A stretch of DNA of 15,347 nt. It comes from CBINFS01 sp966250015 (GTDB lineage: Bacteria > Bacteroidota > Rhodothermia > Rhodothermales > DASSAV01). Made by a program: the position numbers and the translations under genes. The notes beneath the pieces are model-generated. The model saw nothing but the letters and a program-made list of their open reading frames with translations, searched no databases and was not told where the DNA came from. Positions 1-7,036 of the stretch are shown in pieces; positions within the stretch are counted from its first letter, which is position 1, and each line of letters opens with the position of its first letter. The DNA is taken from the NCBI GenBank assembly GCA_966250015.1, contig CBINFS010000067.1, forward strand, positions 1 to 15,347, read 5' to 3'.

Positions 1-41
1 AATTAGCATAGCCCTTCTTCGCGCCTTCGCGTGCGAAAAAA

Positions 42-725
42 TTATGCCCCCACGTGGCGCTTCACCTCTTCGAGGATTTCGCGCGTGCGGGTGGCGCCGA
101 CGCGTGTTACACCGAGCGCCCGCACCTCAAGCAGCACGTCGAGCGTCCGTACGCCGCCGGCGGCCTTCACCTGCACGTGGGGCGGGCTGTGGCGACGCAT
201 GAGGCGGAGGTCGTCGAGCGTCGCACCGCCCCGAGCGTACCCCGTACTCGTCTTGACCCAGTCTGCCCCGAGCTCCCCACAGATCTCACAGAGCCTGATC
301 TTCTGGCTGTCGTCCAGGTACGCGTTCTCGAAAATGACCTTCACCTTCTGCCCCCGGTCGTGTACGAGCGCGATGACGGCGCCGACGTCGTCTCGCACGT
401 AATCCCAATCTCCACTCCGCACCTTGCTGACGTTCACTACCATGTCGAGCTCCTCGCCTCCGTCGTCGAGTGCGCGGGCGGTCTCCGCCACCTTGATCGC
501 CGTCGTGTGCCCACCGTGTGGGAAACCGATCGTCGTGCTCGCCCGCACGCCGGTCCCTGCCAGCAGCTCCGCACAGCGTTTGAGGTAGAACGGCATAATG
601 CACACGCTCGCGACGTCGTATTCGAGCGCGAGGCGTATACCCTGCTCGAGCTCGTCCACCGTCAAAGCGGGGTTCAGCAGGGAATGGTCGATCATCTTGG
701 CAATGTCCGAATAGGTATAGTCCAT
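42..725 (-). CDS. deoC: Deoxyribose-phosphate aldolase (DeoC)
   Basis: A class I aldolase that cleaves 2-deoxy-D-ribose 5-phosphate to glyceraldehyde 3-phosphate and acetaldehyde, in the cytoplasm, as the last step of deoxynucleoside/deoxyribose breakdown. The 227-residue product has the usual length. Seen: the Schiff-base lysine in DWVKTSTGYA (Lys158), the second active-site lysine in VQVKAAGGVRT (Lys187) and the active-site aspartate in EELDMVVNV (Asp94), matching Asp102/Lys167/Lys201 of E. coli DeoC. The ATG at 725 is chosen; a GTG one codon upstream is also possible. No Shine-Dalgarno sequence is visible. It lies downstream of an isomerase gene on the same strand, but a 124-base gap with a terminator-like hairpin separates them, so it may have its own promoter. 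No deoxyribokinase or phosphopentomutase is in the window. Identification is firm. Confidence 0.95.
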   Translation of the reverse strand: MDYTYSDIAKMIDHSLLNPALTVDELEQGIRLALEYDVASVCIMPFYLKRCAELLAGTGVRASTTIGFPHGGHTTAIKVAETARALDDGGEELDMVVNVSKVRSGDWDYVRDDVGAVIALVHDRGQKVKVIFENAYLDDSQKIRLCEICGELGADWVKTSTGYARGGATLDDLRLMRRHSPPHVQVKAAGGVRTLDVLLEVRALGVTRVGATRTREILEEVKRHVGA

Positions 726-780
726 CACTTTATACGACGGCAGCGTTTAGAAGAATTGGGATCGTCGAAGGTACGAAACG

Positions 781-817
781 GAACCGCTCCACCGGGTTCT
801 CGCCCGTGGAGCGGCTC
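781..817 (-). terminator. Probable intrinsic terminator after the isomerase gene
   Basis: Arms 781-792 and 806-817 pair over 12 positions around the core CCGCTCCAC/GTGGAGCGG. One of the pairs is G-U when read as minus-strand RNA but A-C on the plus strand, which favours the minus strand. It lies 36 bases after the isomerase stop. The tract after it (TTCCGTTTCG in the minus sense) is only moderately T-rich, so termination may be partial, with read-through into deoC. Confidence 0.6.
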
Positions 818-852
818 AAAATAGTCAATCCGTGATCGGATTTTTCCTGCTC

Positions 853-1779
853 TTACTCGTCGACGCGCGGGACGAACTGCCGCAGGTACGTCACGCTCTG
901 GCGCAGCGACGCCTTGCGGGTCTCCAGTGACTTCTCGTACGCACGGTCCTCAACCTCCACGCACACCGGGCCGTCGTATCCCACGTCGGTCAGCACCGAG
1001 AAGAACTTGCCCCAGTTCACCTCACCGAAGCCCGGAAGCTTCGGAGTGTGGTAGGAGAGGGGAGTGGCCATGATGCCGACGTCGTCCAGTTTCTCACGGT
1101 CGATCCGGACGTCCTTCGCGTGGATGTGGAAGAGCTTGTGAGCAAACGCACGCATCGGCTTGAGGTAGTCCATGTGCTGCCAGATCATGTGCGACGGGTC
1201 GTAGTTCAGCCCGAAGTAGTCGCTCGGGATGTCCTCGTACATGCGCCGCCAGATCGCGGGCGTCGTCGCCAGGTTCTTCCCGCCCGGCCACTCGTCGTTG
1301 GTGAACGACATCGGGCAGTTCTCGATGCCCACCCGAACGCCCTGCTCCTCCGCGTACGCGATCAGCGGTTTCCACACCTCCAGAAAACGCGGCCAGTTTT
1401 CGTCCACCGACTTCGACCAGTCGCGCCCGACGAACGTGTTCATGCCCGGCAGGCCGAGGATCTTCGTCGCGCGGATCACCTTTTTGATGTGCTCGATTGC
1501 CGTCTCGGACTCTTCCCGATTGGGCGAGAGCGGGTTCGGGTAGTACCCGAGTGCGCTGACCTTGACGCCCGTCTTTTCTTCGAGCTCGTGCACTTTCGCG
1601 GCGTCTGCTTCGCTGAAATTGGTCACGTCGATGTGCGTGACGCCCGCATACCGCCGCTCGGCTTTCCCGACCGGCCAGCACATCACTTCGACGCAGTCGT
1701 ACCCCTCTTCCGCAGCAAATTTGAAGACCTCCTCCAGTGACAGGTCGGGTAGAATGGCACTGACAAATCCGAGTTTCAT
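853..1779 (-). CDS. Sugar phosphate isomerase/epimerase, xylose isomerase-like TIM barrel
   Basis: A 308-residue protein of the AP-endonuclease-2/xylose isomerase-like TIM-barrel family, which includes IolE-type dehydratases and ketose 3-epimerases. Members bind a divalent metal and rearrange sugars, inososes or hydroxypyruvate; the substrate here cannot be read. Likely metal ligands are Glu153 (GIENCP), Asp194 and/or His197 (NYDPSHM), His218/His220 (FHIHAKD) and Glu275 (VCVEVED). The start at 1779 is chosen because MKLGFVSAI is the normal N-terminus of the family and GGAGGAG lies just upstream; the frame stays open another 37 codons, but that extension is low-complexity and unlike the family. 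A LacI-type operator lies 36 bases upstream. Downstream is deoC; divergent is an MFS transporter. Context suggests catabolism of an imported sugar. Family confident, reaction unknown. Confidence 0.9.
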   Translation of the reverse strand: MKLGFVSAILPDLSLEEVFKFAAEEGYDCVEVMCWPVGKAERRYAGVTHIDVTNFSEADAAKVHELEEKTGVKVSALGYYPNPLSPNREESETAIEHIKKVIRATKILGLPGMNTFVGRDWSKSVDENWPRFLEVWKPLIAYAEEQGVRVGIENCPMSFTNDEWPGGKNLATTPAIWRRMYEDIPSDYFGLNYDPSHMIWQHMDYLKPMRAFAHKLFHIHAKDVRIDREKLDDVGIMATPLSYHTPKLPGFGEVNWGKFFSVLTDVGYDGPVCVEVEDRAYEKSLETRKASLRQSVTYLRQFVPRVDE

Positions 1780-1784
1780 GGTAA

Positions 1785-1791
1785 CTCCTCC
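1785..1791 (-). promoter_or_regulatory. Strong Shine-Dalgarno site deciding the isomerase start
   Basis: Reads GGAGGAG on the minus strand, 5 bases before the ATG at 1779. It is one of the few clear Shine-Dalgarno sequences in the window and settles the start against the longer open frame reaching to 1890. Confidence 0.8.
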
Positions 1792-1814
1792 GTTTGAGGT
1801 TGATTCGTAGGGAG

Positions 1815-1828
1815 TGGAAGCGCTAACA
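1815..1828. promoter_or_regulatory. LacI-family type operator
   Basis: TGGAAGCGCTAACA (TGTTAGCGCTTCCA on the other strand) is an imperfect palindrome centred on AGCGCT, with TG and CA ends. This is the form typical of LacI/GalR-family operators and catabolite-response elements. The half-sites agree at 5 of 7 positions. It sits 36 bases upstream of the isomerase start, where a bound repressor could block transcription. It is also about 210 bases upstream of the divergent MFS gene and could act on both. No LacI-type regulator gene lies in the window. Confidence 0.5.
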
Positions 1829-1935
1829 GCATGATTGCCTGCATTCAAGCCGGCAGGTGCTTCCCATTGAGAGGAATCTACCAATGGCATGCAGTATGGG
1901 CAATCAATTTTAAGGAAAAAGCAGACCCACTAGCC

Positions 1936-1980
1936 TCGATTCCTGAACGTGAGCGGGGCTGTCGATTCCTAACCGCCCCG
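1936..1980 (+). repeat. Direct repeat and hairpin in the divergent intergenic region
   Basis: TCGATTCCT occurs at 1936-1944 and again at 1962-1970, a 26-base period. A stem of CGGGGC (1954-1959) and GCCCCG (1975-1980), extendable outward by G-U and A-U pairs, overlaps the second copy and is followed by TTTCTATTTT. The hairpin with its T-rich tail resembles a terminator or attenuator in the leader of the plus-strand MFS gene that begins at 2039. It could be chance. Confidence 0.3.
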
Positions 1981-2038
1981 TTTCTATTTTGGCACCCTCG
2001 TGGACAAGACGTTTTAACCCCATCCTCTGATTCTCAGC

Positions 2039-3337
2039 ATGAACACTGCTCGCGCCAATCAGCCGTCATCCTTTTACCGGTGGACGGTGCTGGTCATCAT
2101 CAGCATCGCGATGTTCGGCAACTATTACGTGTACGACAGCATCGCGCCGATTGCGGATCTGCTCAAGGAAGGGATCGGCCTCAGTGACGAGCAGTACGGA
2201 CTCCTCTACACCGCCTACAGTATCGCCGCCGTCATCGTCCTGCTCATCGGCGGCGTCATCATCGACCGCATCGGCACGGCGCCCTCGACGATGCTCTTCG
2301 GTGCGATCTGTACGGTCTCGGGGATACTGATGGCCGTGACCGACGACTTCACTGTCATGCTCGCCGCCCGCTTTCTCCTTGGCGTCGGCGCCGAGCCGTT
2401 GATCGTCGCCGTCACGACCGCGCTCGCGAAGTGGTTCAAAGGGAAGGAGCTCAGCTTCGCCTTCGGCATCAACCTGACCATTGCCCGCCTCGGATCGGTC
2501 GCCGCGGACAATTCACCCTCCTGGGCCGCCCCGTACTTCGGAAGCTGGCAGGGACCCCTCACGGTCGCCGCGGTGATCTCGGCCTGCTGCGTCATCGGCG
2601 CGCTGGGATACTGGATCCTCGAGTACTTCGCTTCCCGCCGCTACACGCTCGGCGAAGCCGGCGAGATGGACCGTCTCGTCCTCTCCGACCTCTTCCGGTT
2701 CGACCGCACCTTCTGGTTCATCGTCGCCCTGTGCGTTACCTTCTACGCGGCCGTCTTCCCCTTTCGCGCATTCGCACCGAAGTTCTTCATCGAAGCGCAC
2801 GGCGTGACCCGTGAGTTCGCGGGCGCTCTCCAAAGCGTGCTCCCGACCGCCGCCCTTTTCGCCACGCCCCTCTTCGGCCTGCTCGTGGACCGCGTCGGCA
2901 AGCGCGCCCTCTTTATGATGGGGGGCGCCTTCCTGATGATGCCGGTTTACCTCATGATGGCCTATACCACCCTTCCCCTGTGGATCCCGATCGGCATGCT
3001 CGGCATCGCCTTCTCGCTGATCCCCGCCGTCATGTGGCCTTCCGTCGCGTACATCGTCTCCCAGCACCGCCTTGGGACCGCCTACGCCGTGATGACACTC
3101 GTCCAGCAGATTGGCGTCGCCGGCATGACCTGGCTGATTGGACGCACGAACGACCTTGCCGCCGCCGGCGAGGCGAACCCCGAAGGATACATTCCCGGCA
3201 TGTGGATCTTCTCGGTCCTGGGCATCTCCGCGGTCCTGTTTGCGTTCCTGCTCCGCCGCGCCGAGACCGGTCCCCACGCCCACGGCCTCGAGACGATCAC
3301 GACGAAATCCCAGGCAGCACCGGCAACCGAATCCTGA
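2039..3337 (+). CDS. MFS transporter, MFSD1-like
   Basis: A 432-residue inner-membrane carrier of the major facilitator superfamily with about twelve hydrophobic segments in two halves. Motif A is degenerate in the first half (GGVIIDRIG, residues 71-79) and recurs in the second (GLLVDRVGKR). NLTIARLGS (145-153), at the point where MFSD1-type proteins carry a conserved asparagine and RLGS, suggests this is a bacterial relative of MFSD1, the lysosomal dipeptide exporter; that assignment is from memory of the family. The substrate is unknown. ATG at 2039 is the first start; no Shine-Dalgarno is visible. It is divergent from the isomerase gene, with which it shares a 259-base control region, and converges on a FucP-clan transporter with 13 bases between stops. 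The hydrophilic C-terminal tail is short. Confidence 0.85.
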   Translation: MNTARANQPSSFYRWTVLVIISIAMFGNYYVYDSIAPIADLLKEGIGLSDEQYGLLYTAYSIAAVIVLLIGGVIIDRIGTAPSTMLFGAICTVSGILMAVTDDFTVMLAARFLLGVGAEPLIVAVTTALAKWFKGKELSFAFGINLTIARLGSVAADNSPSWAAPYFGSWQGPLTVAAVISACCVIGALGYWILEYFASRRYTLGEAGEMDRLVLSDLFRFDRTFWFIVALCVTFYAAVFPFRAFAPKFFIEAHGVTREFAGALQSVLPTAALFATPLFGLLVDRVGKRALFMMGGAFLMMPVYLMMAYTTLPLWIPIGMLGIAFSLIPAVMWPSVAYIVSQHRLGTAYAVMTLVQQIGVAGMTWLIGRTNDLAAAGEANPEGYIPGMWIFSVLGISAVLFAFLLRRAETGPHAHGLETITTKSQAAPATES

Positions 3338-3350
3338 ACGTTCCCTACCG

Positions 3351-4613
3351 TCAGGTGGCCGCCCGCTTTTTCCGGAGGTCGACCGTCTGATTCGTGACCA
3401 GCGGCCGCGCCCAGACTCCGATGCTCAGGATGTAGCCGAGCGTCACGTAGAGGAAGAGCATCCCGGCGCGCAACCCGAACTGGTCGCCCAGGACGCCGAT
3501 GATGAGCGGCGCCACGGCCCCACCCGCGATCCCGGTGATGAAGATCCCCGACACCGACCCGTGGTGCGCCGCCACCGAATTGAGGCCGAGCGAGATGATG
3601 ATCGGCCACATCACCGACGCGAAAAATCCGATCAGCGGGAACGCGAAACGCGCCACCGACCCCGGACCGAAAAGCCCGGCCGTAAGGCAGACGAGGGCTG
3701 CAAGCGTGAAGCCAATCAGGACCTTCCGGCTGTCGACGAGCTTCAGAAACACGAGCCCGAGCAGCGTCCCCGCCGTCATCAGCCCCCAGAACCACGAGAT
3801 CGTCTGCGCCCCAACCGTCTGGGGGTCGTACCCGTGATAGGTCGATAGGAACGATGAAATCCAGTTCGTGACTCCCTGTTCGGAGCCCACGTACGAGGCG
3901 ATCCCAAGAAAGAAGAGCCAGACCGTCGGGTTCTTGAGCAGGAGCTTGTTCGTCGCCACGCTGCCCATTCGTTCCTCCTCCTTCAGCTCCACCACCGGGA
4001 ACCGGACCAGCACGATGATCACCACCATGGCCAGCGCGACCAGCGCAAAGATCCAGTACAGCGACACCCACGGGAGCTCGGCTGGTACGATCTCCCGGAA
4101 AATGCCGATGATCCCCTCGGATTCCGTCGCCGGCTGTCGCAGGCGAAGCACCAGCGCCGAGTACACCAGCGGGCTCAGAAACGACGCCACCCCGAAAAAG
4201 AGCTGTCCGAGGACCGAATTGAACGCGAAGTGCTCCTCCCCGCCGGCCGTCCGAAGGAGCGGGTTGATCACGACCTGAAGCGCCGCCATCCCGGCCCCGA
4301 TGAGGAAGAGCGAGACGATCGCCGTCCCGTACTGTGGCGCCACGGCCAACAAAAGCGCACCAACAAACGCCACGCCGAACGCCGCCGCCATCATTCGCTT
4401 CTCCCCGAATCGCTCCACCAGCAAACCGGCCGGGATCGAGAACACCCCGTACGCAATGAAAAACGAGAAGGGCAGCACGGCTACGAGCGTCAGGCTCAGG
4501 TCGAACGCTTCGATGATCTCCGGCACCAGCGGCCCGATGATGTTCGTGAGAAAGGAAATGACGAAAAAGGTCGCGAGAACCAGCACGACCATATACGGGC
4601 GACGCATAGACAT
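3351..4613 (-). CDS. MFS transporter, divergent member of the FucP/sugar:H+ symporter clan
   Basis: A 420-residue twelve-segment permease of the inner membrane. GLLVERFGEKR (63-73) is motif A, and LQVVINPLLRTAGG (112-125) aligns with the LQVAANPYVAALG signature of the neighbouring GluP-like protein, placing it in the same clan. It keeps Asn-Pro (117-118) but has glycine at residue 27, where FucP/GluP carry the proton-coupling aspartate. It is therefore probably not a standard proton-fucose/glucose symporter. ATG at 4613 is chosen; a GTG at 4622 is in frame. The upstream GluP-like gene ends 72 bases before it on the same strand, so the two probably form a unit. TTGACA (4656-4651) and TATAAC (4628-4623) lie between them, but their 22-base spacing is not canonical. 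Probably sugar import; substrate unknown. Confidence 0.85.
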   Translation of the reverse strand: MSMRRPYMVVLVLATFFVISFLTNIIGPLVPEIIEAFDLSLTLVAVLPFSFFIAYGVFSIPAGLLVERFGEKRMMAAAFGVAFVGALLLAVAPQYGTAIVSLFLIGAGMAALQVVINPLLRTAGGEEHFAFNSVLGQLFFGVASFLSPLVYSALVLRLRQPATESEGIIGIFREIVPAELPWVSLYWIFALVALAMVVIIVLVRFPVVELKEEERMGSVATNKLLLKNPTVWLFFLGIASYVGSEQGVTNWISSFLSTYHGYDPQTVGAQTISWFWGLMTAGTLLGLVFLKLVDSRKVLIGFTLAALVCLTAGLFGPGSVARFAFPLIGFFASVMWPIIISLGLNSVAAHHGSVSGIFITGIAGGAVAPLIIGVLGDQFGLRAGMLFLYVTLGYILSIGVWARPLVTNQTVDLRKKRAAT

Positions 4614-4670
4614 GTCCGGCACGTTATATCGTGGAAAAGCAGTATTCGTTTGTCAAGCCTTTGATCTTCC

Positions 4671-4702
4671 GCAGCCACAACCGGTTCAGGCTGCGTGGCT
4701 GC
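4671..4702 (-). other. Hairpin at the junction of two transporter genes
   Basis: GCAGCCAC (4671-4678) and GTGGCTGC (4695-4702) form a perfect 8-base stem with a 16-base loop that contains the stop codon of the GluP-like gene. There is no T-tract after it on the minus strand, so it is more likely an mRNA-stabilising or processing element between the two cistrons, or a weak terminator, than a full terminator. Confidence 0.4.
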
Positions 4703-6062
4703 GTACGTTCTCGACGCTCTGTGGGCGCCGCCCGACCGCACCCCTCATCGTGGCTCCCTTCAGGCCGTAAAACACGATGTAGCCGTAACACGCGATCAGC
4801 AGGATAAACGCCGGCTGTAACCCGATCACGTCGGCCAGCGCACCGTAAAGCGGCGGAATGATTGCCCCGCCGACGATCGCCGTGCAGAGGATACCCGACC
4901 CCTGCGCCGTGTTTTCCCCGATCCCGTCGATCGCCAGCGTGAAGATCGTGGGGAACATGATCGAATTGAACAACCCAACCGCCAGCACCGTCCACATCGC
5001 CGCGAGGCCGCTCGTCGTGATCGTGAGCCCCAGCAGAGCCATCGCCACGAGACCAAACACCGCCAGCACGTACCGGGGCGTGAAGTACGTCACCAGTCCC
5101 GACCCCACGAACCGGCCGACCATGGCGCCGCCCCAGTAGAAAAACACGAACGTCCCGGCGATGCGGGTAGCACTCAGCTCGCCGATGTCGCTGCCCGACA
5201 GCGTCTGCACGATGGCGCGCATCCAGGGATTCAGCATTACGAGCGATTCGACGTTGAGCGTGAGAAAGTAGTTGACCAGGTAGCTGCCGATCGCGACCTC
5301 GGCCCCGACGTACAGGAAAATGCCGATCGCACCGAGCATCAGGTGAGGGATTTGTAGCGCTTGCCTGTAGCTTCCACTCTTGTGATCGTCGGTTTCGAGA
5401 ATGCGCGGCAGGCGAAACATTGCAAAGAGCCCGGCCAGAATAAAAAGCACCACCGCCAGCCCGATGAAAGGCACCTGCACCGCCGCAGCCTCCGTCTCGT
5501 AATATGCCGCCCGCTCCGCTTCCGAAAGCGCCGCGATGTCGGACGAGCTCAGGACCGCGGTGCCGAGGATCAGCGCCGCACTCACAAGTGGGGCGATCGT
5601 CGTTCCCAGTGAGTTGAACGCCTGCGACAGGTTCAGCCTGCTCGAAGCCGTCCGCGGCGGCCCAAGCGCTGCCACGTACGGGTTGGCGGCAACCTGCAAC
5701 GTCGTGATGCCCCCAGCCAGTACGAACATTGCTACCAGGAAAATGCCGAACACACGCAGGACCGCCGCCGGGTAAAACAGCAGGCACCCCACACCCATCG
5801 TGATCAAACCGACTACCACCCCTCGCTTGTACCCGATCTTTGAAATGAGAAACCCGCCCGGGATGGAAATCACCAGATACGCCGTGAAAAAGGCGAACTG
5901 GACGAGCCCTGCCTCGAAGTAACTCAGCTCGAAAACCGCCCGCAGGCGCGGAATGAGGGCATCGACGAGTACCGTGATGAACCCCCACATGAAAAACAGC
6001 GTCGTAACGACGACGAACGCGACGCGGTACGTCGCCGAGTTGTACTTCGTGGAATCTGCCAT
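4686..6062 (-). CDS. gluP: Sugar MFS transporter, GluP/FucP family (glucose/galactose or fucose:H+ symporter)
   Basis: A 458-residue inner-membrane symporter. Family signatures: VDALIP near residues 33-38 with the conserved proton-linked aspartate (Asp34, equal to Asp46 of E. coli FucP); LQVAANPYVAALGPP (122-136) with the NPY motif; SSRLNLSQAFNSLGT (140-154); YWGGAMVGRFVGS; and a C-terminal FNSIMFPTIFTLAI followed by GENTAQGSGILC. Gln123 replaces the FucP glutamate of the LETAANPY motif, as in GluP-type glucose/galactose carriers, so hexose rather than fucose is favoured. A loop with AALSEAERAAYYETEAA after the sixth segment is usual for this subgroup. ATG at 6062 (MADSTKYNSATYRVAF) is chosen; an upstream in-frame extension of 30 residues is not family-like. 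No Shine-Dalgarno is visible. First gene of a probable two-gene unit; divergent from yebC across 237 bases. Confidence 0.92.
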   Translation of the reverse strand: MADSTKYNSATYRVAFVVVTTLFFMWGFITVLVDALIPRLRAVFELSYFEAGLVQFAFFTAYLVISIPGGFLISKIGYKRGVVVGLITMGVGCLLFYPAAVLRVFGIFLVAMFVLAGGITTLQVAANPYVAALGPPRTASSRLNLSQAFNSLGTTIAPLVSAALILGTAVLSSSDIAALSEAERAAYYETEAAAVQVPFIGLAVVLFILAGLFAMFRLPRILETDDHKSGSYRQALQIPHLMLGAIGIFLYVGAEVAIGSYLVNYFLTLNVESLVMLNPWMRAIVQTLSGSDIGELSATRIAGTFVFFYWGGAMVGRFVGSGLVTYFTPRYVLAVFGLVAMALLGLTITTSGLAAMWTVLAVGLFNSIMFPTIFTLAIDGIGENTAQGSGILCTAIVGGAIIPPLYGALADVIGLQPAFILLIACYGYIVFYGLKGATMRGAVGRRPQSVENVRSHAA

Positions 6063-6299
6063 ACGAGTTGCGAATTGCCCGGGTCGTGGCCTGCGCTGGA
6101 ACGGCAAGGCCTCGTCAAATAAAGGGAATAAGCCGCAGAAAAACCACAACACGCCCGCACGCCCTCTTCCTCAAATGGAATCCATCGAAAACGAAGGAAG
6201 TCCATATCGGGATACGCCTATCTTTTTGTACCTTCTGGCCTTGTCCACCGGAGACCGCCGGAACCCAATTTGAATTACCACTCAGCCCGACACTTCTAT
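6063..6299. promoter_or_regulatory. Divergent control region between gluP-like gene and yebC
   Basis: No gene is supported here. It must hold the promoters of both flanking genes. TATCTTTT at 6219-6226 is close to the Bacteroidota -7 element TAnnTTTG on the yebC side, but no matching -33 TTTG is seen, so no promoter is claimed. No operator-like palindrome was found. Confidence 0.4.
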
Positions 6300-7022
6300 A
6301 TGGGACGCATTTTCGAAGTTCGTAAGGCCACCATGTTCGCCCGATGGGACCGCATGGCCAAGCAGTTTACCCGCATTGGTAAGGAAATCGCCATCGCTGT
6401 GAAGAAGGGTGGCCCCGACCCCGACAACAACCCCGCCCTGCGTCGCTGCATTCAGAATGCCAAAAGCGTCAACATGCCGAAGGATCGCGTCGAAGCGGCC
6501 ATCAAACGTGCGATGGGAAAGGAAATGAACGACTATGAAGAGGTGCTCTACGAAGGCTACGGTCCCCACGGCGTCCCCCTCCTGATCGAAACCGCAACCG
6601 ACAACCCCACCCGCACCGTCGCCAACCTGCGCGCCATCTTCGCCCGCGGTCACGGCAACCTCGGCACAACGGGAAGCGTGAGCTTCCAGTTTAAAAAGCT
6701 CGGCGTCTTCACCCTGAAACCCGGCAACTTCGACCCCGAAGCGCTCGAGCTCGATCTCATCGACTACGGCCTCGAAGACATGGGCACCTCTACGACCGAA
6801 AAAGGTGAAGAGGTCATCGTCGTCCACTGCGCCTTCAACGATTTCGGCACGATGCAGAAAGTCCTCGAGGATAGAGGCCTGGCGGTGATCTCAGCCGAAA
6901 CCGAATGGATCCCGAACACCACCGTCGAGCTTTCCGAAGATCAGGAACGGGAGGTGCTGATGCTCGTCGACAAGCTCGAGCAGGACGAGGACGTGCAAAA
7001 AGTCTTTCACAACCTGGCGTAA
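6300..7022 (+). CDS. yebC: YebC/PmpR/TACO1 family protein
   Basis: A 240-residue cytoplasmic protein of the YebC family, long annotated as transcriptional regulators and linked more recently to translation, including relief of ribosome stalling, with mitochondrial TACO1 as a homologue. Three domains are expected. Seen: the N-terminal basic helical region (MGRIFEVRKATMFARWDRMAKQF), the hallmark GGPDPDNNPALR near residues 37-48 followed by AKSVNMPKDRVEAAIKRA, then YEGYGPHGVPLLIE and RGHGNLGTTGSVSFQF. The length is typical and the MGR-FE-RKA start is the Bacteroidota form. ATG at 6300 is chosen over a TTG ten codons upstream. No Shine-Dalgarno is present. It looks monocistronic: divergent from the gluP-like gene and convergent with a DUF5996 gene only 5 bases away. 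Family identification is firm; role in this organism inferred. Confidence 0.95.
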   Translation: MGRIFEVRKATMFARWDRMAKQFTRIGKEIAIAVKKGGPDPDNNPALRRCIQNAKSVNMPKDRVEAAIKRAMGKEMNDYEEVLYEGYGPHGVPLLIETATDNPTRTVANLRAIFARGHGNLGTTGSVSFQFKKLGVFTLKPGNFDPEALELDLIDYGLEDMGTSTTEKGEEVIVVHCAFNDFGTMQKVLEDRGLAVISAETEWIPNTTVELSEDQEREVLMLVDKLEQDEDVQKVFHNLA

Positions 7023-7036
7023 GCCGGCTATCCGGC
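7023..7036. terminator. Small hairpin between convergent yebC and DUF5996 genes
   Basis: GCCGG-CTAT-CCGGC directly follows the yebC stop and includes the DUF5996 stop codon. The stem is perfect and self-complementary, so it could work for either strand, but it is only 5 base pairs with no T-tract. A weak bidirectional terminator at best. Confidence 0.3.

Noticed and set aside
14..40. Hairpin TTCGCGC...GTGCGAA followed by AAAAAA downstream of deoC
   Set aside because: On the minus strand the T-run comes before the hairpin, not after it, so it does not form an intrinsic terminator for deoC, and no plus-strand gene ends here.
54..824. Long open frames opposite or out of frame with real genes (for example 54-824, 2513-3283, 3082-4071 and 4624-5988)
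   Set aside because: High GC content keeps antisense and shifted frames open. Their products are Arg/Gly/Asp-rich with no family resemblance, while the overlapping genes match known families over full length.
5352..5365. Further AGCGCT-centred, LacI-operator-like strings at about 5352, 8600 and 9053
   Set aside because: The first two are inside coding sequence and fit ordinary codons; the third lacks the TG/CA ends and is accounted for by hairpin arms.
6219..6228. Bacteroidota-type -7 promoter elements, TATCTTTT before yebC and similar strings near 1985 and 13530
   Set aside because: Each lacks a correctly spaced -33 TTTG and deviates from TAnnTTTG, so no promoter is called.
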